A stretch of 40,560 nt of DNA from positions 1 through 40,560 of the forward strand of contig JAUGWO010000216.1 of assembly GCA_049724395.1 (NCBI GenBank), in the 5' to 3' direction. Positions 10,540 through 22,009 of this stretch are shown one piece after another (the first letter of the stretch is position 1; each line of letters begins with the position of its first letter). The notes under the pieces are model-generated. The model searched no databases, had not been told where the DNA came from, and worked only from the letters and a program-made list of their open reading frames with translations. The translations under genes and the position numbers were made by a program. The DNA is from Spongospora subterranea f. sp. subterranea (lineage: Eukaryota > Endomyxa: Phytomyxea > Phytomyxea > Plasmodiophorida).

Positions 10540-12400
10540 TCAGGCGATGACACCCTTCCACGATCGGATACCCTTCTCTTTCAATGATTGCCCAGTTGAG
10601 TTGGATCCCTTGAAATCTGTCACTTAAAACCAATTATTTCATGCCTTTGCTGTGCATGAGGATTTGACACATCTTCGGTAGGAATTTGTGTCAGTACAAC
10701 TGAGCAGAAGAGTTTGGAAGGGTCGGGGAAGAAACAGAGAACATGTCCATCATTGATATGAGCGACTGTGATCAGATATTTTAGAGCCTTCTTGAGATTT
10801 GTAAAGACAATTTCGTGTTGTGAATTCCAGCTTATACTACAGAGATTGACCTTCTTCAGAGTGTTGCTTCTTAGACTGCCGATTGAGCGCGATGCAGCGA
10901 GGAGCAGTTGCTGAAGTGGATCTACGAGAGAAGCGAATCGGGGTATCGAGGAACGGAGCCAATTCAGACCACAGATGGATATTCGCAATTCGAACAGTTT
11001 GAGGGCGGAGGCTGACCATTCGAAGTCGATACGTAATCGGGGTCGAATGTGACGCCATCAGCTGAAATTACACGGCCACTCCATTTTACCTGAGATAGAA
11101 ATAATTCTCTTCTGTCGGGATTCAATTTGATACAGTGATAGTGGAGTTTGTCCAGTATTTTGTTGAGCACCTCGAATTAGTCGTTTGGACTATTATCGTA
11201 TCCTAGAATATCGTCAACCCATAGAAGTGTGACAATCATAAAATGGGTCGCCCAATGCTTCTTCCATTCCTGATTGGAATGCGAATACGGCGCCAGCAAG
11301 ACCTTTTATGATTCTACGAGGTGTTAATACAGGTTCAATCGTCATAACGATCACAACTGCCCACGAGTCGTGATGTTGTGGGAACTGCCACTATCCCTCC
11401 AACGCATCCAGTAGTATGAAAACGGAGGCGGAGCGAAGGTGTGTTAGAATGGTGTCGACATGAGGCATTGACCACGACAACCACGTTCGGTGCACTTGTT
11501 GACTTCCTTTGTGTCGATCGTAAGACGATGTCCTCGTACTTCTACGTCCTTCTTATCAACAACATGACCTTCTGAGCCGTATCTGCTGTTGAAATTTCTT
11601 AACACAAAAGTCGTTAGATTCTAGGGATTTAACATGGTCGTGCCTGAACTGCTGATGGATTTGGGCATAGCGATGGCTCTTGGCGCGAAATGGAGTGGCG
11701 CCTGGCGTAAGAATTAGACTGATTGGAGTCACCTATTATCAGGGGGATCACGACCCAGTTTTAGTCGCCACATGTCGGGTTTAATGATTTCTGTATAGAG
11801 GTGGTGACGGCGACCTGCAGGTTGACCATTCTTCACCGCTCGATTACACATGTTCTCGTTGAGCCGCTCCAATTTCCGTCGTCATAATGAGATATTCGAT
11901 TCCCGGTTCATCGGATTCAGCGGCAGATCGAGTCGGGAGATGAAATTGTATTCGTTTATCGGAGAGAGGTGGTGTAAGTGATGGTGCTGTTTGTGTCGGT
12001 GGATCTTCAATCGTTAAGTGTTCACCCACCGCCACTCGAAGCTTATCCATTAACACAACGTCCGGATCGATCCCCAAAGCAAACAATTCCGGTTTACCAA
12101 TTATGACAACACAGTCTGAGAGATCTTCACGCGTCCCAAAGCATTCACGACGTCGCAAAGTGACTTTGGCGCCAATAGGTGAATCAAGGGCGAGGTCCAA
12201 GGTTGCGGAACCTATAAAGGTGGAAGTAGATCCCGCTACCGCCTGTTTGGGTGTGATTGGCTCATCGAAGAAGCGGCTGGGGACGTGTGTTCCTGCCGCC
12301 GGTGGTTCCGTCTGACTGACCGGTTTTTCAGACGCTGACAAACGCGGTTTGACAGGTCGATTAGCAAAATTCGGGACGGGGGAAGTATCGGTCCCACCGG
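10540..12400 (-). mobile_element. Old Ty3/gypsy remnant of the element A family
   Basis: Right to left: a protease-like segment (about 11850-12340) similar to that of element A, reverse transcriptase pieces (about 10980-11650) and an RNase H connection block (10620-10990, LVDPLQQLLLAASRSIGSL) aligning with LVDPLQQLLLTASRSIDSL of element A. Gag and integrase are missing and no LTRs are visible. It is broken in many places, hence clearly older than element A. The right side stops where element B begins. Confidence 0.8.
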
Positions 12401-15400
12401 CGAATCCCAGATTTCATGATTATTGAGGAACTGCCTCAGAAGACTGGATTGAAAATAACAATTTAATCTCACAATTGCGGCGTTAACTTTGAAAAGTAGA
12501 ATAAAATACATAGCCCAACTGACAACTTTCGGCGAGACCTAAAACATGAGGATTTTATCGACCAAGTCGGTGTCAGGGTCGAGTGATGGATTAAGCTGGA
12601 CCATCTTCAGCTGGCTCGGAGACGCGGCACGTGGCAGCGCGTCGCCGTTTGACCCTAACAGGATGTATGAGCCGCCCTTTGTGCGGCGAATGACTTTGAA
12701 AGGCCCTAGATAGAAAGGATCGACCTTGGACGACCGTTTGGGGTCCTGCAGCATAGCATAAGAGTTAACGGGGAAAGGATCGCCGGCCAGGATACGATGG
12801 CGCTTGGCATACTGGGCAAGGGCCGCAGCAGCGTGGGAAGAATGTGCATCCTTGACTGCAGGGAAAACGACCTCCTGAGCCCAATGAAGGCGGGCCCGGA
12901 TGTCGCCGTATGTCGGCGGGGTAGCGTCGGCGGCTGCGCGTCGAACGGATTCGCCGCTCGGCAGAACATGACCGCGAACGGGGCGCTGGCGTGAGCCGAT
13001 GCCACGCGCAGGTTGCAGAATAGCTGGACCGCGGGGACGTAGCGGTCCCATTCCCCTTCCTCGGACGCAAGCTGCTTCCTGATAGCCCGGCAAACCGTCT
13101 GGACGTTGCGCTCGGCGAGACCGTTGGCTCGGGGATGATAGGCAGTGACCAGGCGATGGTCAATGCCGCATGCTTGCACCATGTGAGCGACCAGGCGGTA
13201 CACGAACTCGGTGCCGTTGTCGGATTGGATAACCCGGAAAGAACCCCGAAGTCCACGAACACCGCCTACAGGGCCTGTGCGATCGAGCGGGCACTTTTAT
13301 CAGCAAGGGGCCTAAGAAAAACAAACGGCGAGTAAACGCAGACAATCACCAGCAGCACGTTCATGCCGCGTGGGGACGTCTTGAAGGAGAGGGCGGTACC
13401 AACAGCTCCTGCCATTCCAGAAACGTAGGAACCGATTCTGTGATGAGTTCGGATTCCATGGGCGCATCGGCGGTGATGGGTGTTAGGGGGTGGTAGCCTT
13501 GCTGAGTAATAGTAAAGCGCTGACATGCTGTGCACTGTTTGAGGTAGTCGGCGACGTCGTGGCGAAGCCCTGGCCAGAAGACGCCGGAATGCAGAAGTTG
13601 GGCGATTGTAGCTTTGACACCGAAGTGGCCGAGCAGGTGGGCGCGCTCGATAGCGGGCCGGCGCTCCGACTTGGGGAGTGGTGTCGGGATGTCGGAAAGG
13701 AGCAGTGAAGGGTCGGGTGTCGGGGATGCGACTGGGTCGGCTGGCGGATAGAGGCGAGAGAGGCGATCGGGCAAAACGTTGAGGACGCCGGGGCGGTGAG
13801 TGACCTTGAACGTGTGTGCCAGTATGGTTTCGAGCCAGCCGGAGAGCATTGGGTTGAGCTCCTTTTGCGTAAGCAGGAAGGTCAACGACCGGTGGTCGGT
13901 GAAGAGATGAAATGGGTTGCCCCAAATGTTGAAGTGAAGCTTCCGGAGGGTGAACACGATTGAGAGGAGCTCTCGTTTCGTCGCCGAATACTTGCGTTCT
14001 GCTGGCTGTAAAGCGCGGGCGACGAATGTGATCCACTGGCGGTTCGACACGATATCGGGCTGAGAAGGGTCGAGCTGGTACAGGATCGTACGTACTGGAT
14101 GCGTCGACGGCCACCGATCCTTCGAGAAATCCGGAAAAGACCGAAACGGGGTTTGGCGAGGATGGCCTTGGTGGCCGAAGCGCACGGTCATGTCCATTCC
14201 ACGAGAAGGCCCAATCCTATAATTCAGCGGTCTGGGATGTGGATTGGGAGTTGGAGAAAGCTCTGCTCGAGATCCAGGCTGGAAAACACCTTGCGACCTG
14301 CCATTGTCTCGAAGATGTCACGCATCCTTGGCATTGGAAAACGTTCCGGTGTGAGCTTGGCGTTAAGAGCGCGCGGGTCGATACAGACGCAGCCGGGGAC
14401 TTTGGTTCCGTCCGAGGTCTTCTTGGGGACGACCAACAGAGGATGGTTCCACTGACAAGAACGTGACGCTGGCATGACCTTCCCGTCTGCAAGCCATTGA
14501 GATATTTGGGCGTCGACAATAGGTTGGAGGCTGTGGGCTAGGCGGTATTGGCGACGGTAGACTGGACTTTCGTCGTTCGTGTTCAAGTGGACGACGGCTT
14601 CCGGCAGCTTGCAGAAGGAATTGACCGGAATGGCTTGATTACGCTTGATTGCAGCCAGCAGGTTGGGATGTTGTCGAAATGGGTTGGCGGCGTCGGTATT
14701 CGAAGCTAGCGTCGGTACCACGTCGTCGCTGCTGTCGTTGGCTTGACGAGCGGTTGGGACGGGCAGACCGCCGATGATGATACCTAGCGGGCCGAAAAGA
14801 TTGCGGCCGATGATCACCCTAATTCCTTTGGGGGCTGGACGATCTCAAAACGATGGACGAACGGCTTGGAGTCCCATGTGAACGGGAGCTCGATTGACCC
14901 TAACCGGGGAACGGATACGCCGAGTGCTCCGAGCGAGACGGTGCTGTTGGGCGGCGGGGCAATGAACGTTCTGCGAAGGACGGGAGGTAGTAACTCGAGC
15001 ACATCTTCGGGGACGCTGGAGTGGGACGCGCCGCTGTCAATGTAGGCAGGCTCGTGGAGAATGTCGCCTAACACCACAGGAACGAAGAACCCTGTTGCGT
15101 GATGGTCAGTGGATGACGCATGAATCGTACGGGTCTGTGTGTCGAAGAGGTCCAGAACGTCGTCGACGGTGGCGTCGTATGACGACGGGTCGGCCGTGGT
15201 GTCGATGGCAGGCTCGGGGATGTCCATCAGATGGCGAGACTGCGTTCGGGGAGGCAGCGGGCACTGTTTCGAGAAATGGGTGGCTGACTGACAATTGAAG
15301 CACCGCATCGGCGGGGATCGGGCTGTAGGCGGCGCAGGATTAGACGACGTTTTCGGAAGAGCGGTTGCCGGGCTCGAGGCCGTGTTCCCTGTGGAGCGGG

Positions 15401-15824
15401 ACGCCCTGCACTCGGAGGAGTCGTGAGCGGAGGAATTGTGGAATTGGCACCATTTCCGTGGCCTTCTGCTCTGGCTGGACGCGGGCCCTGACTTCATTTG
15501 CGCCTGACAGGACGCGTCATCATGGCCGGCGGAGCGGTGGTAGGTGCACCATTTGGTGCGATCGTTGCTGGATGGCGATGAGGACTGAAGTTCGCCAGTT
15601 GGCTGCTGCATCCGATCTCCTGGGCAGATCGCGGTCAAGGTGTCAAAACTAACGACTGGACGGATGCCAGCGCCTCGGGCCGGGTGAACTTGACCAGATG
15701 CAAATCCTTGGGAACGTAGTCTGGAAGACGGTGGATGAGATGCGTGACGCGGTCGCCCAGCTTGGGATCCAGCTCGACGAATCGCATTGCTTGAGATATC
15801 GATCGGCGAAACCACGGACCGTTT

Positions 15825-15837
15825 CCTTGGGCGACTT
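15825..15837. repeat. Target-site duplication of the SINE, left copy
   Basis: CCTTGGGCGACTT, identical to 16261-16273. Removing the SINE and one copy restores a continuous reading direction across the interrupted host element at this point. Confidence 0.85.
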
Positions 15838-16260
15838 GGTATGGTATGGTATACAAAGGATCTCGGGTTCTTATGGGTTGAGTAAGCCTGTGTACTACCA
15901 GGATTTCCCTACTTCCGCCTGGCCGCTACAAGTAGCTTGGGTATCCACTGAAGGAACCTATTAGACCAGCTGGATTCAGCAACATAATTCTGTCCTAACG
16001 ACCACACCGAATGGGACCTGCCCCCACCTGATTACAGTGCCTATCCAGAGTTTCCGAGTTTACTGCAAGCAACTCGCTCTCCCACATTCGTTAGAGGCCA
16101 CGTGGTCAGACCTTCGTGCTCAACATTCACTCTACTTTTCCGTATTGGATGCAACCTTGGGGGGTCTCCCAAAATTCCATCACTCACGGGGTTTCGAACT
16201 CATGTCCAACACTCACCCGGACATGCCTGCCACCAACAGGGACAGACAGGAACCAAGCTA
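15838..16260 (-). mobile_element. tRNA-like SINE with LINE-derived 3' tail
   Basis: A 423-bp insertion in element B gag, flanked by a perfect 13-bp duplication (CCTTGGGCGACTT at 15825-15837 and 16261-16273). On the minus strand its 5' end reads TAGCTTGGTTCC, close to an RNA polymerase III A box, and about 60 bases on AGTTCGAAACC resembles a B box (consensus GGTTCGANNCC). After a ~149-bp head, the remaining ~270 bp match the 3' UTR of the LINE at 19936-20203 and end in the same TACCA repeats. This is the layout of a SINE that borrows the LINE's 3' recognition sequence so that the LINE reverse transcriptase can mobilise it. It has no coding capacity. An alternative is a chimeric LINE fragment, but the boxes and clean duplication favour a SINE. 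Confidence 0.78.
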
Positions 16261-16273
16261 CCTTGGGCGACTT
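16261..16273. repeat. Target-site duplication of the SINE, right copy
   Basis: CCTTGGGCGACTT, identical to 15825-15837, immediately outside the TAGC 5' end of the SINE. Confidence 0.85.
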
Positions 16274-16385
16274 CCGTATGGACTCGAAACGATTCCGGTA
16301 AACTGCGACCATGTCGTCGGACACGTAATGCTCGAGGAATCTCTGTCGGGCAATGGACCAGGGGAGTGATGGGAGCTGGAAGGAG

Positions 16386-18953
16386 GGATTGGATATCCAA
16401 ACAATCAACTGCCCCACCATCAACATATTTGAAAAATCGCGAATCAACACGCAACTACTACTATTGAATAAGGAAATAATGCTGATACATGCATACATAC
16501 CACCAGACGTCAACAATAAGGCGAGAGCCAGGTTCTGGAAAGCCATGGAACATTTTGCAGACGAACAGAATATGCCAACGATAATTACAGGAGACCTGAA
16601 CACAAAAGATAAACGATTTGGAAAAAATCACGAAGAACACCACGAATACCTTGACTCCATTCTGATGGAATTTTCCATGATAAATAATATCAACACACCA
16701 ACGAGAGGTTCAAACAATTTAGACATCACGCTTTGCAATCAAGAATTTCTCCCATTCGTCCAAAGCTGGAAAGCGCACGCTAGCTTGAGCAGTGATCATC
16801 TGCCAACCATTATCAAAACTACCATCCCAACAAGTCGGCAAAAACGCACAAACACGCTGAGAGAGCCCATCAAAATAATAGATAATGAAAGAACCATGAA
16901 CAAGCTCATGGAGCGAATCCCATACAGGAAACGCGATCAACTGACTTTAACAAATATTCATAAGATGATAGCAGGGTCGATCCACCACAAAACTATTCGT
17001 AGCAACGCATGCCCCTTCTGGAGCGATGAACTGAAAATCACGTACAAGCGAAGGAACCGCGCCAAAACAAAATGGCAACAATCAATGATAAAACAGCACC
17101 GACCTGAACGCATCGAGAAAAGGAAACGAAAATTACAGAAACTAGACACACGTTTCAAAAACCTTTTTAAAAAACACAAACACAAACACTTACTTAGGCT
17201 GGCAAAGGAAGCTAGTAAGGACAGTACGGGAACAGCAACATGGAAGATGCTGAAAACCCTGATTCCGCAAACAAACAAAAAACATCGAATCTTCGCAACA
17301 CGTACCAACAATGCAGTTGAAGAAGCAAATCTAATCGCTCAAAATTTCAGCGCCATTTATAATCCACTCGATCTTGAGCTATCCCAGGATGAGCGAACAA
17401 AATACAGTGAATTGGTCATGGACCTAAAACGACGAAGGGCTTGTAGCCATCCACCACCCATCACAAAAAGAGAGCTGGACAGGGCAGTGACAAAGGCAAA
17501 AAGTAGAGCAGCTCCTGGAATAGACGGGATCTCTTCAAAACTTCTAAAACAAATCTGCACAAATGACAAATTAGCAGACAGTATCCGACAAGCGATTAAC
17601 AATGACATCATTGTAAAAGGGTCATTCCCAGATACCTTGAAGATGGCAAAAATAATCCCTTTACCGAAATCCAAACCCGGTGCCTACCGCCCGATAGCCT
17701 TATTGACTTCTTTGGCAAAGTTGGTTGAAAGTATCATTGAACATCGACTACGCCAGCAATCAGAGAAACACATTCCGAAGAATCAGTCGGGCTGCAGACC
17801 AGCTCACAGCACCTCACATGCGTTGCTTAGACTTCTACACAATTCAGCCATTGCTGCCGCATCAAAAAATCGATTTGCTGTGGTCCTATACGACTACATG
17901 AAAGCTTTTGACAGAGTCCAACGACCACTCTTGATAGAAAAATTGAATCGAATGGGAATAGAGCCATATCTAACACTGTTAATTGATAACTGGTTAACGA
18001 ACCGAATGTACGAGGTCCATTTTCGAAATGTGCGATCATCACAGTTTGAGCAGAATAATGGAATTCCACAAGGGTCCAGTATTAGTGTTCTACTGTGGAT
18101 ATTGTATATCTATGATGCACCTTTAAATATGAACAATAGCAACGTATATGTTGACGACACTACACAACGGGAACATGGCACTTCTAAGAAAGAGGTCGCT
18201 GATAAACTACGAGAAAGCAGCAGCGAACTGTATAACTGGTGCAAGGCCAACAAAATCAAATTACAATGGATGAAGACATTTCTCCTGTTTAATAGACACG
18301 CAGACTCAGACAAAATAGTAGTTGATGCAAATCACAAAATCCATACTGCGACAACAATGAAATACCTTGGTGCTAACCTATTGGCAAATCCAGCTTGCAA
18401 CAAATCAACAATGCAGATTGATATGACAGAACCGGCAGCCGACATTCGACGACGCTGCAAATTAATGAGATTATTGAGACAATTTCAATTACCAAAAAAT
18501 TTGTTCCAACAAATCTGTAAAGGATTCATCGGAGGAAAACTCAACTACTATCTACCGTGGATAGCGGGAGAAATGACGAGCACCACTTTCAGACCAATGG
18601 AAATAGCATACAATGATTACATGAGAACCTATACAGGATCATTCATATCGACACCAATCACACTATTACACGCTATATCAGGATTCCCATTATTGAGAGA
18701 CAAAATTATTAGCGCAGCCACGATGACAGTTTTAGCCGCGCGCGCCAACGGATCACAACTGGGACAGGACTACACCAAATGGACAGGATTCGGCGATGGC
18801 TGGTCACCACTTGGCCAAGTCTGGAAAGCTCTCAGAAGAGAGAGTCCCGAAAGGATACAAAACCATACATGCAATGGTAGATATTGCACCAAACATTCTC
18901 GAGGCTCTCTATACAGTAAATTACCACAAAACCACGCGAAAGGAGGCAATTGA
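16386..18953 (+). pseudogene. LINE endonuclease and reverse transcriptase
   Basis: The open frame covers about 850 codons. The endonuclease part shows GDLNTKDKRFG, then NLDITL and the terminal SSDHLPT motif, but lacks the first 60-80 residues expected of the domain. The reverse transcriptase carries KIIPLPKSKPGAYRPIALL, LYDYMKAFDRV (first catalytic Asp), NGIPQGSSIS and NVYVDDTT, i.e. YVDD in place of the commoner FADD. The endonuclease nicks target DNA and the transcriptase copies the RNA there. The frame then goes out of register: its last ~25 codons (to 18953) overlap the RNase H block and are off-frame. Confidence 0.9.
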
Positions 18954-19551
18954 AAAGCACAAAAGAAACGAACTTCTTCCACGTGACCCGGATGTAGAAA
19001 TCTGGACTGATGGCAGTTTTACCAAAGGGAAAAAAGGGGGTGCTGCTACCCTCTTGCAATACAAAAGCACCAAAGGTGTAGCGGCAACTTACATTGAGGA
19101 GAAGTCGCAAATCAAACTGAGTCGCAAAATCACCTCGAGTTACGAAGCCGAGATCATTGCATTACATGCTGGGCTAGAGCTGGCCATCGATCAGAGATTT
19201 AAAAACAGAACCATCCACATAATGACAGACTCGTTATCCTGGGTAAGTCAATTTCAATCACTACCTATCAAACCTCGAAGAGTATATGCAGTTGTGGCAG
19301 ACTCTGCTCGACTGCTAGCGAAACTATCCCGTCGTAATCAGATACACATTCACTACGTTCCAAGTCATGTCCATTACACAAGTGGCACATCTGACAATGA
19401 CAACTCGAAAGCTATAGGACGAAGCAATGAAATTGATCAACTAGCAAAAAATGCGGCGAATATTGGGACCAAAATAGAGCATGGACCATTTCTGTCATCC
19501 TTTAAACTACAACTTAAGAAATACGAACGAAGTCAATTAAAACAGTATTGA
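18850..19551 (+). pseudogene. LINE RNase H domain
   Basis: A +1-type shift near 18.84 kb brings in a frame with VEIWTDGSFTKG, SSYEAEIIALHAGLELA, IHIMTDSLSWVSQF and SNEIDQLAKNAA, supplying the D, E, D, D set of type I RNase H. It would remove the RNA strand after target-primed synthesis. The Asn-Asp-rich SGTSDNDNSKA loop before the last Asp recalls ingi-like elements, but clade placement needs a tree. Confidence 0.85.
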
Positions 19552-19913
19552 AGGCGAACGTCAAACGCAGCCACTTCCAAAACTACCCGGATAGAGACCT
19601 GTTTCGCAAACTACCAGGTGAATCCATACCACACATGCTAATTAACAGAGCGCGAACTGGACATAGCAGATGCAGACAGCACCTCAGCAACATTGGAATG
19701 GAAGACACGAACAAGTGCAGACACTGCGACAAACATCCCGAAACAATCGAACATCAGGTGTTACAATGCGAAGTATTCAAAAACCGACTCAAGAAATGCA
19801 GACGACTTTACAAGACACTACCGGCAACTACTTTCACCACAGCAATCTGGAGCCATGAGAAGGCCATGACCAAAATTTTGCGAAAAGCTGAAAAAGCAGG
19901 CTGCTTTATCTAG
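19548..19913 (+). pseudogene. LINE C-terminal zinc-finger segment
   Basis: A second frame change near 19.55 kb leads to about 120 codons with CRHCDKHPETIEHQVLQC, a C-x2-C...H...C zinc knuckle found at the C-terminus of many LINE polyproteins. The stop at 19911-19913 is followed by the 3' UTR. The same segment, 5'-truncated and inverted, is present at 21668-21930. Confidence 0.85.
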
Positions 19914-20203
19914 ATATGTCTAATCTTTACTGGGTCTGACCACATGGCCATAATGAATGTGGAAGAGTGAGCTGCTTGCAGTGAACTCGAAACTCTGGAT
20001 AGGCAATGTAATCGGGTGGGGGCAGGTCCCATTCGGTATGGTCGTAGGACAGGTTATGTTGCTGAATCCAGCTGGTCTAGTAGGTTCCTTCATTGGCTAC
20101 CCAAGCTACTTGTAGCGGCCAGGCGGAAGTAGGGAAAACCTGGTAGTACACAGGACTACCCGACCCATAAGAACCCGCGAACCTTTGTATACCATACCAT
20201 ACC
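19914..20203 (+). repeat. LINE 3' UTR with TACCA tail
   Basis: About 290 bp without coding, ending in GTATACCATACCATACC. It is shared almost in full with the SINE tail (15838-16111, inverted) and with the LINE fragment at 21380-21660 (inverted). Conservation of the whole UTR and of the pentamer tail suggests that this is the signal read by the reverse transcriptase. Confidence 0.85.
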
Positions 20204-21011
20204 AGAGCTCGCTCCGGCACCAGTCCGCCTCGTTCTTGTCACAGCACGCTATCAGCGCCAGGGTGAACCGATGACGCGGATACCCGTGGGCATCCAGCCG
20301 ATCCTCGAATGCGGTGAGGAAATCATGGACAGACGATGTTGAGGAGGCAGACGGTCTGTGTGGCTCATTAATTGGACGGTCCTGTTGAATGTTGGTAGAT
20401 TGGAGGGGAGCGGAGAGGGACGATCGTGCGGGAGTGATTGGCCCCATAGTAAAGCGACGCGTTTCATCGAACAACGAGGTTGTTGAGCGCGTTGTCGATG
20501 GCGTGGTGGGTGTGAGCTGCGTGAGGCGCGAGTTCCTGTTGGCTCATTAATTGGTTGGTAGTGATGGCGAGGGCGCGCTGCTCCTGCAGCACTTGGACTT
20601 CCTTCTGGAGAGCCTTCGCGGCGTTTGCGTCGGCAGAAGAGGGGCGAGAACCCGCGCAGCGTTCAAGTATGCCGTTCCATTCGGGGGAAAGGGCTGTGGA
20701 CGATAGGATTCGTCGTCGAATGTTGAGAATCAGCGTATTGATTGACTAGCTGGGGTTCGCCTCTGGTTGGGGCGCACTGCAGGTGGATAACGGCTCGGAG
20801 CCTGCCCTGGGCGCTGCAGCTGAACTTTGATGCGGAGGAAGCTGGGCGGCGGCGCCGTCGTTCTCCGGCATGTGGTGCTCTGACGGGTTCATATCTCGCT
20901 TAGAAAAAAAGTGGTATCCGGGGAAAGGTGGAGAATAAGCGGAAGTGGATCCGTTTATTAGGTAGTAAGGAGAATAAGAATGAAGGATCGAAAGGTACGA
21001 TTGTGGACATT

Positions 21012-21362
21012 GGATGTTATGTGTTATGATCCAAAAGTCTTAGGTATATAAGGACCCGAGAATGATGGCCTTGTGCCATCATAGTACCTTTTGGGTCAGT
21101 TGGGCACTGTGTATCACTCGCGGCTTACATGTAACGGCATGGGGGTTGCCTTATATACCTTTCGTGGGCTGATTTCCCCGCCTGACAGGAGTTCTTCGTC
21201 TCTCTTCTCTTTGTTCACTTGTCAGAGTTGAGGAAGTCGCACGGGGCTGTGCTGGAGGTCATGGTGGTCTACTCTTAAACAGGGGGATACTGTCATGATC
21301 CAAAAGTCATGGCCTTGTGCCATCATAGTACCTTTTGGGTCAGTTGGTCACTGTGTATCTCG
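21012..21362 (+). repeat. LTR-like direct repeats of a Ty3 element
   Basis: Two segments, 21012-21105 and 21293-21362, both open TGT(T/C)ATGATCCAAAAGTC and share a long stretch around CCTTGTGCCATCATAG; the first has about 25 bp more. A purine-rich AACAGGGGGATAC directly before 21293 looks like a polypurine tract and would make 21293 the start of a plus-strand 3' LTR. A TATATAAG box lies in the first copy. Whether these belong to element B or to another element is unresolved. Confidence 0.55.
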
Positions 21363-21379
21363 GGCGCAGTTCCTAACAG

Positions 21380-21930
21380 TATGGTATGGTATACAAAGGT
21401 TCGCGGGTTCTTATGGGTCGGGTAATCCTGTGTACTACCAGGCTTTCCCTACTTCCGCCTGGCCGCTACAAGTAGCTTGGGTAGCCAATGAAGGAACCTA
21501 TTAGACCAGCTGGATTCAGCAACATAACCTGTCCTACGACCATACCGAATGGGACCTGCCCCCACCCGATTACATTGCCTATCCAGAGTTTCGAGTTCAC
21601 TGCAAGCAGCTCACTCTTCCACATTCATTATGGCCATGTGGTCAGACCCAGTAAAGATTAGACATATCTAGATAAAGCAGCCTGCTTTTTCAGCTTTTCG
21701 CAAAATTTTTGTCATGGCCTTCTCATGGCTCCAGATTGCTGTGTTGAAAGTAGTTGCCGGTAGTGTCTTGTAAAGTCGTCTGCATTTCTTGAGTCGGTTT
21801 TTAATACTTTGAATACTTGGCATTGTAACACCTGATGTTCGATTGTTTCGGGATGTTTGTCGCAGTGTCTGCACTTGTTCGTGTCTTCCATTCCAATGTT
21901 GCTGAGGTGCTGTCTGCATCTGCTATGTGT
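21380..21930 (-). mobile_element. 5'-truncated LINE fragment
   Basis: Inverted copy of the LINE 3' region: the TACCA tail at the left edge, the full 3' UTR, then about 260 bp of the zinc-finger coding part, breaking off near 21930. It interrupts the LTR-like repeat that starts at 21293. The 3' UTR is very close to that of the main LINE, closer than to the SINE tail. No target-site duplication is evident. Confidence 0.85.
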
Positions 21931-22009
21931 GTGGACAATGGAGGATCAAACAGTACGAGAGAGGAGAGGACGGTAGAGTCGGGCAGAGAGGAAGGTAGAG
22001 TCGGGCACC

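Larger units (their letters stand above)
16385..20203 (+). mobile_element. 5'-truncated non-LTR retrotransposon (LINE) with RNase H, I/ingi-like
   Basis: The LINE enters element B gag antisense. It begins inside the endonuclease domain, so the 5' end is missing, and ends in TACCATACCATACC at 20203. Order: AP endonuclease, reverse transcriptase, RNase H, C-terminal zinc finger, ~290-bp 3' UTR. RNase H after the reverse transcriptase is typical of the I superfamily (I, ingi, R1-like, Tad). Two frameshifts separate the three coding blocks (near 18.84 kb and 19.55 kb). Direct repeats at the ends are very short or absent. The 3' UTR recurs inverted in the SINE and in the fragment at 21380-21930. 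Confidence 0.9.
12539..20930 (-). mobile_element. Ty3/gypsy element B, interrupted by a SINE and a LINE
   Basis: A second, distinct Ty3 family read right to left: Gag N-terminal region (about 20100-20890), Gag middle piece (about 16262-16384), Gag C-terminal part with a CCHC knuckle (CFNCQSATHFSKQC) and retropepsin (YIDSGASHS) at 14814-15837, reverse transcriptase (about 14220-14815), RNase H (FTDHRSLTFLL) and integrase HHCC (about 13360-14200), and integrase core and C-terminus (12539-13265). The Gag region is split into three by two nested insertions, a SINE at 15838-16260 and a LINE at about 16385-20203. Element B carries several breaks and lacks a recognisable left LTR and chromodomain. 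It is older than the insertions within it. Confidence 0.88.

Noticed and set aside
12703-13708. Extra proteins in alternative frames of element B integrase and RNase H
   Set aside because: Pro/Arg-rich shadow frames without motifs, overlapping the recognised pol domains.
15838-20203. A large composite element bounded by ~270-bp inverted repeats
   Set aside because: The repeats are the tail of a SINE and the 3' UTR of a LINE inserted in opposite directions. The SINE has its own 13-bp target duplication, so the pair are not termini of one element.
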